Source of the DNA: Candidatus Moraniibacteriota bacterium
Lineage (GTDB): Bacteria > Patescibacteriota > Minisyncoccia > Moranbacterales > GCA-2747515
DNA: 14,745 bases
Reading direction: 5' to 3'
Assembly: GCA_027016355.1 (NCBI GenBank)
Contig: JALWAF010000182.1
Coordinates: forward strand, 1 to 14,745
This document shows positions 8,434-14,745 of the stretch, one piece after another (position 1 is the stretch's first letter; every line of letters starts with the position of its first letter). A program made the position numbers and the translations under genes. The notes below the pieces were generated by a model. That model ran no database searches. It saw only the letters and a program-made list of their open reading frames with translations, and was not told the origin of the DNA.

Positions 8434-8742
8434 ATGAAAAAAACAACCAATCAAAAGGTGAAAATACTTATAGGATTAAAAAAAGCGAGAACGAGTTTAG
8501 ATAAGATTATAAATGATTTGGAAAGTGGAAATAAGGTCATAAATACAGATAAAAAATGTTTTGATGTTATACAACAAAATTTATCTGTAATAGGCTTGCT
8601 AAAATCTGCAAATACCGCTATGCTAGAAAACCATCTAGATTTTTATATCGAAAATGTAGATAAAAAAAATGTGAAAAAAAAGGAGTTAGAAAAAATGAAG
8701 GAGGAAATTATACGTATTGTGCAAATAGCACAAAAAAAGTAA
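8434..8742 (+). CDS. CsoR/RcnR/FrmR-family transcriptional repressor
   Basis: This 102-residue all-helical protein matches the CsoR (DUF156) fold: a basic first helix (KVKILIGLKKARTSLDKII), a central KCFDVIQQNLSVIGLLKSANTAMLENHLDFYI, and a Lys/Glu-rich last helix. Such proteins bind DNA as tetramers and release it on binding metal or after modification of the conserved Cys. Cys42 and His67 are 25 residues apart, exactly as Cys36/His61 of CsoR. The third copper ligand (Cys65 in CsoR) corresponds to Tyr71, and the residue before Cys42 is Lys, not Tyr. About six extra residues lie before Cys42. A classical Cu(I) sensor is therefore unlikely; a FrmR-like electrophile response or another ligand is possible. 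It is the first gene of the efflux operon, 21 bases before the adaptor gene and just behind an inverted-repeat operator, so autoregulation is likely. Confidence 0.85.
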   Translation: MKKTTNQKVKILIGLKKARTSLDKIINDLESGNKVINTDKKCFDVIQQNLSVIGLLKSANTAMLENHLDFYIENVDKKNVKKKELEKMKEEIIRIVQIAQKK

Positions 8743-8763
8743 TTTGTAATAATAAATAAATTT

Positions 8764-9933
8764 ATGAAGAAGAATATTATAGTTACAATTATTGTGGGAA
8801 TTGCTGTGATTGTAGGTGGTATTTTTTATAAAAATACACAAGCAGACTTACAAGAAAATAATTTACAAGAAAGTGTTAAATCAGTGAAAGTTGCGAATGT
8901 AGAAAGTGGTTATGATAGCACTGTTGCATTGCGTGGTGTGGTTAAGGGTGCAACAGAAGTACATCTTGCACCAAAAGCGCAAGGTCGTGTAACAAACATA
9001 TATAAAGATATAGGAGAAACTGTTTATAAAGGGCAAATAATTGCAACAATTGATGGTAGTGAATTATGGGCACAAACAAATGTTGCAAAGACTGGTTATG
9101 AAGCAGCAAAAGATGCTACAAAAAAAACAAGAGACTATTTTGACAAGCAAGTTTCTCAAGCAAAAAAAGGACGAGATTTAGCAAAAGATGCTCTTGAAGC
9201 AGCAAAACAAAGTGGAGATAATAATGCTATAGCTGAGGCAAGTGCAAATTATGAATTGGCAAAAAAAGCAGTAAGTGTTGCAAAAAAAGGACGAGATTTA
9301 CAAACTGATATAGCAAAAGGTCAAAGAGATGTGGCTAAAAGTCAATTAATTGCTGCCCAAACAATGGCAAGTAATACACAATTGAGGGCACCATTTACAG
9401 GTGTGCTAGCCCAATCAAATGTTGAAATTGGTTCGCTTGTTTCACCCCAAATGCCAATGTTTTTAATTGTGGGTAAAGCAGGTAAGGAAGTAGAAATATC
9501 AGTTGCTTCAGATGAGCTAGGTAATTTAACAGTTGGACAAAAAGTGGATATTTTGACAGATGAAGATGAAAAAAGTACAGGAACAATAATTGCTATTAGT
9601 CCAATGGTGGATGCTCATACTCGTAAAGGACTTGTAAAAGTGTCACTTTCAGATGATGATTCACTGATTTTAGGTGAATATGTGCGTGTATTATTGCCAG
9701 AAAAAGATGCAACAAATGAAATTACAGTGCCTCGTAGTGCACTTGTGCGTGAATATCATGACACTTTTGTTTTTGTGGTAGAAGATGGTGTTGCATTCAA
9801 AAAAAATGTTGTTGTAGGAGCGGATTATGGTGAACGCATTGTAATAAAAGAAGGATTGAAAAAAGGTGATGTTATTGTTGTTGAAGGGCAACAAAATTTG
9901 AATGATAGTGATTTTGTAGAAATAACACAATAA
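8764..9933 (+). CDS. RND efflux periplasmic adaptor (HlyD/MFP family)
   Basis: This 389-residue protein links an inner-membrane RND pump to the outside. An uncleaved signal anchor spans residues 4-21; no lipobox Cys is visible. The first lipoyl half is near 65-96 (VHLAPKAQGRVTNIYKDIGE). A long helical hairpin spans about 100-205 and the second lipoyl half 207-236 (LRAPFTGVLAQSNVEIGSLV). A beta-barrel (about 237-310) and a membrane-proximal domain to the C-terminus follow. The order and length are standard for adaptors of AcrA/MexA type. The hairpin carries AKKGRDL twice (133-139 and 173-179), from an exact 21-bp DNA repeat. The gene starts 21 bases after the repressor and ends 4 bases before the permease ATG, so the two are surely co-expressed. 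No outer-membrane channel gene follows, which is notable in a likely monoderm lineage. The substrate is unknown. Confidence 0.93.
   Translation: MKKNIIVTIIVGIAVIVGGIFYKNTQADLQENNLQESVKSVKVANVESGYDSTVALRGVVKGATEVHLAPKAQGRVTNIYKDIGETVYKGQIIATIDGSELWAQTNVAKTGYEAAKDATKKTRDYFDKQVSQAKKGRDLAKDALEAAKQSGDNNAIAEASANYELAKKAVSVAKKGRDLQTDIAKGQRDVAKSQLIAAQTMASNTQLRAPFTGVLAQSNVEIGSLVSPQMPMFLIVGKAGKEVEISVASDELGNLTVGQKVDILTDEDEKSTGTIIAISPMVDAHTRKGLVKVSLSDDDSLILGEYVRVLLPEKDATNEITVPRSALVREYHDTFVFVVEDGVAFKKNVVVGADYGERIVIKEGLKKGDVIVVEGQQNLNDSDFVEITQ
9160..9300 (+). repeat. Exact 21-bp direct repeat in the adaptor coiled coil
   Basis: The same 21 bases occur at 9160-9180 and 9280-9300, starting GCAAAAAAAGG and ending ACGAGATTTA. 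The copies are 120 bases (40 codons) apart and in the same frame, both giving AKKGRDL. Flanking sequence is related only loosely (VSQ before the first copy, VSV before the second). Confidence 0.9.
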
Positions 9934-9937
9934 ATAT

Positions 9938-12900
9938 ATGAATCGAGAAAATCAACAAAAACATAGAACAGGTTTTTTTGGTAATGTCGCTACTTTTTTC
10001 GTGCGACACAAGGAATTGGGATTATTAACTTTTATTGGTATTTTTCTGTGGGGTGGATTGTCATTTATAATGATGCCAAAGCAATATAATCCAGAAATTA
10101 CAGCACCAGCATTTCAAATAGTTACTGAGTTTCCAGGTGCTACGAGCGAAGAAACTTATCAACTTGTGACACGTAAGATGGAAGATCGTGTTAAAGAAAT
10201 TGTTACTGTGGACAAAGTTATGTCACAGTCTTTTGATGGTGGTGCAAGTGTAGTAATAGTGCAATTTTATATTGGAGAAAATATAGAAGATGCAAAAGTT
10301 ACATTGATGCAAAAGCTTCAAAGCAATATGTCGGATAAACCACTTGGTGTAAGTGATCCTCAGATTATAGCAATAGATCCAGATGATGTGCCAATAATGT
10401 CACTAGCAATTACAAGTGATACTCTCTCAGATGCATCTGTTCGTGCAATGGCATATGATATTACTGATGAATTAAAACTTGTTAAGGGCACTTCTGTAGT
10501 TTCAGTTGTAGGAGGTAAACAAAAAGAATTGCGTGTGGATATTGATCCTGTTAAATTAGCACAAAATAATCTTACAATTAAGCGTGTTATTGATACCATA
10601 AAAGGTAACAACATGTACGTACGTGCTGGTAATATAGAAACAGATGGTAATAATTACAATGTTACAGTTGACGGGATGATTCGTAGTGAAGAAGATTTAA
10701 AAAATATAGTTTTAAATCAAGAAGGAGATAGCGTTGTTTATTTATCAGATATTGCACAAGTTGCATACACAGATGCAGATACTAAATCAATTGTTCGTTT
10801 TTGGGATGGTGATGATGTAGATAAAAATGCAACATATATTGCAATTTCGAAATTGAAAGGAACAAACGCAACAAATATTACAAATGCAATAAAACAAAAA
10901 TTGCAAGACTTACAAGATAGAAATATTATCTCACGAGATGTATCTGTGCAGGTAGTACGTAATGAAGGTCAAGTTGCTAGTGAAGCAACAATGACACTCA
11001 CAACAAATTTAGCAGCAGCAATTGTTATTGTTGCAATTATTCTATTGTTATTTTTAGGTTGGAAAAGCGCTTTAATTGTACTTATTTCTATCCCTCTCAC
11101 GCTGGCAGCAGTTTTTGGTGTTGGCAATTTTGCAGATCAAACAATAAATCGTATTACATTATTTGCTCTTATCCTGTCACTTGGTATTTTAGTTGATGCT
11201 GCAATTGTGGTTGTTGAAAATATTTTTAGATTATTCAAAGAAAATCCAATGGAAAAGAAAGTATCACTCATTGCACAAGCTGTGGATGAAGTTGGTGCTG
11301 GGTTAGTGCTGAGTACTACAACAGTTACACTGGCCTTTATTCCAATGGCGTTTGTAACAGGGATGATGGGGCCATATATGGGGCCAATTCCTTTTTTTGT
11401 GCCGGTTACATTGATTTGTTCACTTATTATTGCGCTTACAATTATTCCTTTTTTGCTCAATATCATTACACGCAAACATGGTGTGATATCTGCAAAAAAT
11501 GATGGAGAAAATATAAAAAAACCAAATATATTTTTACGTTCTGTTACAAAGTTACAAAAATTTTATGGCAAATCACTTGTGCATTTATTAAAAAGTGCAA
11601 CAAAAAGACGTATATTGATGAGTATTGTTTTAGTGCTCCTGATAATATCTATGTTACTACCTGCTTTTGCAGTAGTGAAGTTTCGTATGCTACCAAAAGC
11701 AGATAAGGAACAGTTTTATGTGTATGTTGATTTACCGCAATATGCTTCACTAGAGCGAACTGATGAGGCAGTTCAGACTGTTGAAAAATTTATAATGCAA
11801 AATGATGAAGTTGTAAGTATTCAGAGTTATATAGGTACTCCACAAATTGTGGACTTTAATGGATTATTTAAAGGTTCAGATGGACGTAGGAATGAAAATC
11901 AAGCAACACTCAAAATTAATTTAACACATCACAAAAAGCGTAATATTACATCAGAACAAATAGTATTGGATTTGCGTGGTAAATTACTTGAAGAATTAAA
12001 ACAATATCCAGATATAAAAATAAAATTAATTGAAGATCCACCAGGACCTCCGGTATTATCAACATATCTTATAAAAATTCATGGAACTTCGAAAGAAAAC
12101 ACAATTCAGATGGCAAAAGATTTAGAGACTTATGTGGGCACAGTAGAAGAGGTAGTAGATGTTGATACAACTTTGAATGAAGTAACAGCTGATTATTTAT
12201 TGCATGTCAAAAAGGAAGAAGCTTCAAGAGCTGGATTGAGTGTGTATGATATTGCCATGACCTTACGTACATTTATGACTGGAGAAAAGATTGCAATGTA
12301 TCATGAAACAGAGGCATCTGAAATGAGAAAAGCTCAACAAGAATATATTGTTGTACATACGGCTCAGGAAGATCGTAATCAAAAAGAAGATTTGGATAAT
12401 ATTTATTTGACGAATTTTTATGGGCAAAACATACCACTTTCCAGTGTCGTAGAATATACACAATCAGACAATGCTCCAATTATTTATTCTGATGAACGAC
12501 AGACGATGCAGTATGTTTTTGCAGAAATGGGAGACAGAAGCGTAATATATGCAATGATTGATACACTTAATTATTTAGTCAAAGAATATCGACCATTTGG
12601 TGATAATACGCGTATTTCACATTGGAATTTGATGGGTGTAACCTATGAAAATACACAAACCCAAGAACAGGCAGAAGTATTATTAGACGGTGAATGGAAA
12701 CTTACTTTGGAAGTATTTCGTGATTTAGGAATTGCTATGGGAGTAGCACTTGTGATGATTTATTTTGTGCTTGTGGCACGATTTCGTTCATTACTCATTC
12801 CACTGTTAATGATGGGTACTATCCCTTTCTCATTTATTGGAGTGATGCCAGGATTTGCAATTTTGGGATGGACAAATAATGTTTATTTCAATGCAACTAG

Positions 12901-13243
12901 TATGATTGGAGTGATTGCTCTTTCTGGAATTGTTGTGAATAATGCGATTATGTTGCTGGAATATCTCAATAGGTTAAGAGACCGTGGATATAAAATTGAA
13001 GATGCAATTGTAAAAGCAGGGAAGACACGTTTATTGCCAATCATGCTAACGTCACTTACAACAATATTTGGTTCACTGACTATTATTTCTGATCCGGTAT
13101 GGGAAGGGCTTGCATGGGCGATTGTATTTGGACTTTCACTGGCCGCATTTTTGACACTTGTCATATTCCCAATTATGTATTATACGACGCAAAAAAAGTC
13201 ATGGATAGAAAAACAGGAAGATGAAAAGTGTTGCAGAGAATAA
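9938..13243 (+). CDS. RND-family efflux permease (HAE-type)
   Basis: This 1101-residue inner-membrane pump has the standard two-half RND layout. TM1 is at 27-46, followed by a large extracytoplasmic loop to about 355. TM2 (358-375), TM3 (378-396), TM4 (405-430) and TM5-6 (to about 510) come next, then TM7 near 560-582, a second large loop, and TM8 (930-949) through the C-terminal helices. TM4 contains GILVDAAIVVVENI. Asp420 matches AcrB Asp407, but the AcrB Asp408 position is Ala421. TM10 contains SGIVVNNAIMLLEY, with Asn1001 where AcrB has Lys940. The metal-type CzcA Asp402 position is Ser, so the sequence favours a HAE-like or unassigned RND branch over a CzcA/CusA metal pump. It starts 4 bases after the adaptor stop and is followed by a DUF2892 gene 48 bases on. 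Family is certain; the substrate is not deducible. Confidence 0.95.
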   Translation: MNRENQQKHRTGFFGNVATFFVRHKELGLLTFIGIFLWGGLSFIMMPKQYNPEITAPAFQIVTEFPGATSEETYQLVTRKMEDRVKEIVTVDKVMSQSFDGGASVVIVQFYIGENIEDAKVTLMQKLQSNMSDKPLGVSDPQIIAIDPDDVPIMSLAITSDTLSDASVRAMAYDITDELKLVKGTSVVSVVGGKQKELRVDIDPVKLAQNNLTIKRVIDTIKGNNMYVRAGNIETDGNNYNVTVDGMIRSEEDLKNIVLNQEGDSVVYLSDIAQVAYTDADTKSIVRFWDGDDVDKNATYIAISKLKGTNATNITNAIKQKLQDLQDRNIISRDVSVQVVRNEGQVASEATMTLTTNLAAAIVIVAIILLLFLGWKSALIVLISIPLTLAAVFGVGNFADQTINRITLFALILSLGILVDAAIVVVENIFRLFKENPMEKKVSLIAQAVDEVGAGLVLSTTTVTLAFIPMAFVTGMMGPYMGPIPFFVPVTLICSLIIALTIIPFLLNIITRKHGVISAKNDGENIKKPNIFLRSVTKLQKFYGKSLVHLLKSATKRRILMSIVLVLLIISMLLPAFAVVKFRMLPKADKEQFYVYVDLPQYASLERTDEAVQTVEKFIMQNDEVVSIQSYIGTPQIVDFNGLFKGSDGRRNENQATLKINLTHHKKRNITSEQIVLDLRGKLLEELKQYPDIKIKLIEDPPGPPVLSTYLIKIHGTSKENTIQMAKDLETYVGTVEEVVDVDTTLNEVTADYLLHVKKEEASRAGLSVYDIAMTLRTFMTGEKIAMYHETEASEMRKAQQEYIVVHTAQEDRNQKEDLDNIYLTNFYGQNIPLSSVVEYTQSDNAPIIYSDERQTMQYVFAEMGDRSVIYAMIDTLNYLVKEYRPFGDNTRISHWNLMGVTYENTQTQEQAEVLLDGEWKLTLEVFRDLGIAMGVALVMIYFVLVARFRSLLIPLLMMGTIPFSFIGVMPGFAILGWTNNVYFNATSMIGVIALSGIVVNNAIMLLEYLNRLRDRGYKIEDAIVKAGKTRLLPIMLTSLTTIFGSLTIISDPVWEGLAWAIVFGLSLAAFLTLVIFPIMYYTTQKKSWIEKQEDEKCCRE

Positions 13244-13291
13244 AGTATGTTACAATTAGATAAAAGATATAATTCAAATAAATAATTAACT

Positions 13292-13555
13292 ATGGACAAA
13301 GAAATGAAACAAAAACCTGTAACACACACAGGTGAGAAACATTATAGATTATGTGTGGGCTATTGGCACATACCACGCACAATATATTTTATAGGAGGAT
13401 TATTTATCTTTGGTTCTGTATTGCTTGCGATGTTTGTGGATCAAAAATGGTTGTATTTTGCATTGTTTGTAAGTTTCTTATTTATGAGCTTTGCAGTTAC
13501 AGGATATTGTCCTATGGCACTTATACTTGATAAACTGGGATTGCGTAGGGAATAG
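13292..13555 (+). CDS. DUF2892 (YgaP-like) small membrane protein
   Basis: This 87-residue protein has a polar 28-residue N-terminus, two transmembrane helices (about 31-49 and 53-71) and the family signature TGYCPM with Cys73, followed by a short LDKLGL tail. This matches DUF2892, the membrane part of YgaP-type rhodanese proteins. Free-standing members are often found beside RND/adaptor operons and CsoR-type regulators. In YgaP the membrane domain accompanies a sulfurtransferase; no rhodanese domain is present here. Cys21 is a second cysteine in the N-terminal tail. The gene starts 48 bases after the permease with an A/T-only leader, ends in TAG and is followed by a strong terminator, so it is the last gene of the efflux operon. 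A TATAAT at 13268-13273 has no convincing -35 and I do not call it a promoter. A role in handling thiol or sulfur species is inference. Confidence 0.88.
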   Translation: MDKEMKQKPVTHTGEKHYRLCVGYWHIPRTIYFIGGLFIFGSVLLAMFVDQKWLYFALFVSFLFMSFAVTGYCPMALILDKLGLRRE

Positions 13556-13574
13556 AATAAATTATAGTAGTTTC

Positions 13575-13604
13575 AAAAAGCTATCACAATTGTGATAGCT
13601 TTTT
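13575..13604 (+). terminator. Perfect 30-bp palindromic terminator
   Basis: The arms 13575-13589 (AAAAAGCTATCACAA) and 13590-13604 (TTGTGATAGCTTTTT) are exact inverted repeats. In RNA this is a stem of GCTATCAC type with a small AATT loop and a five-U tail. It ends the efflux operon 19 bases after the DUF2892 stop. Its A-tract side would let it act in both directions. Confidence 0.9.
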
Positions 13605-13630
13605 GTATTTTTAAATTAATATGATATAAT
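13603..13630 (+). promoter_or_regulatory. Extended -10 promoter of the small-ORF unit
   Basis: TGA-TATAAT (13622-13630) is an extended -10 with a perfect hexamer. The best -35 is a weak TTGTAT at 13603-13608 with 16 bases spacing, overlapping the tail of the preceding terminator. The predicted start is near 13637. Confidence 0.7.
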
Positions 13631-13669
13631 CAATTTTTGTGTAAATATATTATTGTAAGAAGTACTAGT

Positions 13670-13674
13670 GGAGG
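13670..13674 (+). promoter_or_regulatory. Shine-Dalgarno GGAGG
   Basis: GGAGG lies 5 bases before the ATG at 13680. It is the only strong Shine-Dalgarno sequence seen ahead of any gene here; the other nine starts have no G in the preceding 12 bases. It supports translation of the 40-codon ORF. Confidence 0.6.
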
Positions 13675-13679
13675 CTGTC

Positions 13680-13802
13680 ATGAGTTTGATTACAAAACAA
13701 GCTATTGTATCATCAATTTATATTATCGCATTTATTTTTGGAATATTGCACGAACATCATATTTTTTATAATATTAAAAAATTAGTTGATATGTTCTTTT
13801 AG
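13680..13802 (+). CDS. Putative 40-residue hydrophobic membrane peptide
   Basis: The ORF runs from ATG 13680 to TAG 13800-13802 and encodes one hydrophobic helix (IVSSIYIIAFIFGIL, about residues 9-23). An HEHH cluster (residues 25-28) and a basic, aromatic tail follow. It has its own extended -10 promoter, a GGAGG ribosome site and a terminator 19 bases after the stop, giving a transcript of about 210 bases. I do not recognise the family. The size, single helix and isolated transcription unit recall type I toxin peptides or small membrane regulators, but I see no antisense RNA promoter that I would defend. Alternatively the unit is a small RNA gene and the ORF is chance. I favour a real peptide because promoter, ribosome site, ORF and terminator are consistently placed. 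Confidence 0.5.
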   Translation: MSLITKQAIVSSIYIIAFIFGILHEHHIFYNIKKLVDMFF

Positions 13803-13820
13803 TGTGTATATTCTTTACAT

Positions 13821-13855
13821 AGACTTAGTATAACGTGCTAAGTCTTTTTCTTTTT
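13821..13855 (+). terminator. Intrinsic terminator of the small-ORF unit
   Basis: AGACTTAG (13821-13828) and CTAAGTCT (13838-13845) form an 8-bp stem with a 9-base loop, followed by a T-rich tail (TTTTCTTTTTT). It ends the small-ORF transcript and leads straight into the next promoter. Confidence 0.85.
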
Positions 13856-13867
13856 TATTAGGGAATG

Positions 13868-13876
13868 TGATATACT
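13868..13876 (+). promoter_or_regulatory. Extended -10 promoter of the beta-CASP gene
   Basis: TGA-TATACT (13868-13876) is an extended -10, the same architecture as the promoter 246 bases upstream. No good -35 is present; the expected position falls in the terminator T-tract. Transcription would start near 13883, leaving a leader of roughly 25 bases. Confidence 0.6.
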
Positions 13877-13906
13877 AATAAGTAAGAAAAATAGATACAA
13901 AATAAC

Positions 13907-14745
13907 ATGCAAAAAAAATCAACTATTACATTTTATGGTGGGGCAGGTAGTGTAACTGGTGCTAATTTTCTTTTTAGTACAGGAGGTAAAAAGATTCTTA
14001 TCGATTGTGGATTGACGCACGCTGGACAACTTTGCTATACGCTTAAAAATAAGTTTCATTATAATCCTGCAGAAATTGATGTGCTTATAGTAACACATGC
14101 TCATGCGGATCATATTGGGAAAATTCCACAGTTAGTACGAGATGGATTTAGAGGAACTATTTATTCTACGCCAGCAACAAAAGACATTTCTGTTGTTATG
14201 TTGGATGATGCTTTGAAAATTCTTACAGATGAGGCAGATGAGATTGGGTGTGAACCTTTATATAGTAGAGGGGATGTTTCCAGAGCCTTTTCTTTATGGC
14301 AAACAATTGATTATCATAAAACATTTATTGTAGGAGATGATGTGCATGTTCAGTTTTTGGATGCGGGACATATTTTAGGAAGCGCCATGATTGAATGTGA
14401 ACGTGATGATAAAAAAATAATTTTTACAGGAGATTTAGGTAATTCACCAGAACTAATTCTTCCAGATACAGAAAAAATATCAAATGTAGATTATTTACTT
14501 ATGGAGAGTGTGTATGGAGATAGAAATCACGAAGATAGGCGTAATCGTACAGAGAAATTAGCACAAGCAATTCGTGAAAATTATAAGCAAAAAGGAATAC
14601 TTCTTATTCCAACTTTTGCTCTTCAGCGAGCACAAATTTTACTATATGAAATTAATAAATTAGTGGAGCATGGGTATGTGCCAGAAATGCCTGTGTATTT
14701 TGATGCACCACTTGCTCAGAGAGTTACAACAATTTTTCGTCGTTA
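13907..14745 (+). CDS. MBL-fold beta-CASP ribonuclease (3' partial)
   Basis: From the ATG at 13907, 279 codons are open to the right edge, where the gene is cut. Family members are about 450-470 residues. The protein is a metallo-beta-lactamase-fold nuclease of the CPSF/TTHA0252 type. Visible elements are FYGGAGSVTGAN at the N-terminus, the zinc motif HAHADH at 64-69, His155 in DAGHILGSA, Asp176 in FTGDLG, and Glu200 in LLMESVYGDR, the beta-CASP motif A. Motifs B and C should lie beyond the edge. Such enzymes cut or trim RNA in the cytoplasm using two zinc ions. All metal ligands seen so far are intact, so activity is likely. The start has an A/T-rich leader without a Shine-Dalgarno. It has its own promoter and is not part of the efflux operon. 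Confidence 0.93.
   Translation, partial: MQKKSTITFYGGAGSVTGANFLFSTGGKKILIDCGLTHAGQLCYTLKNKFHYNPAEIDVLIVTHAHADHIGKIPQLVRDGFRGTIYSTPATKDISVVMLDDALKILTDEADEIGCEPLYSRGDVSRAFSLWQTIDYHKTFIVGDDVHVQFLDAGHILGSAMIECERDDKKIIFTGDLGNSPELILPDTEKISNVDYLLMESVYGDRNHEDRRNRTEKLAQAIRENYKQKGILLIPTFALQRAQILLYEINKLVEHGYVPEMPVYFDAPLAQRVTTIFRR

Noticed and set aside
13325..13345. HTGEKHYRLC resembling a C2H2 zinc-finger linker in the DUF2892 protein
   Set aside because: No Cys-Cys/His-His spacing follows and the protein is a two-helix membrane protein; chance similarity.
1..14745. CRISPR array, insertion sequence, tRNA or rRNA
   Set aside because: I saw no regularly spaced repeats, transposase motifs or cloverleaf/rRNA signatures on either strand.

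Overview
The window is AT-rich and every gene lies on the + strand. It most resembles the chromosome of a Candidate Phyla Radiation (Patescibacteria) bacterium, probably of the Parcubacteria group. This rests on protein types I recognise: a VirD4/TraD-like ATPase with the long N-terminal domain common in Patescibacteria, a DUF5663-like small protein, and a membrane protein with an expanded LysM domain. The genetic code looks standard, with no in-frame TGA in the long genes. Nine of ten starts have no G in the 12 bases before the ATG, so initiation appears to be largely independent of Shine-Dalgarno pairing.

Region A (1-8307) is a head-to-tail block of five genes. They are a large coiled-coil protein with a DHH-phosphoesterase-like domain (cut by the left edge), an 866-residue membrane-anchored LysM protein, two small acidic proteins, and an 830-residue membrane-tethered ATPase. 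No relaxase, VirB-type channel protein or transposase is visible. The block looks like a chromosomal envelope or DNA-translocation module of unknown function, not a mobile element. A hairpin terminator at 8332-8363 closes it.

Region B (8364-13604) is a self-contained efflux operon. It has a TTGACA promoter, an inverted-repeat operator just after the -10, a CsoR/RcnR/FrmR-family repressor, a periplasmic-adaptor (HlyD/MFP) protein, an RND permease and a DUF2892 membrane protein, and ends at a perfect 30-bp palindromic terminator. The repressor probably controls its own operon. The inducer is unclear, because the third copper ligand of CsoR is replaced by Tyr. No TolC-like gene is present.

Region C (13603-13855) is a compact unit with its own extended -10 promoter, a 40-codon hydrophobic ORF and a terminator. 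It carries the only clear Shine-Dalgarno sequence in the window. It could encode a small membrane peptide or be an RNA gene.

Region D (13868 to the right edge) is an extended -10 promoter followed by a metallo-beta-lactamase/beta-CASP nuclease gene, cut by the window end after 279 codons.
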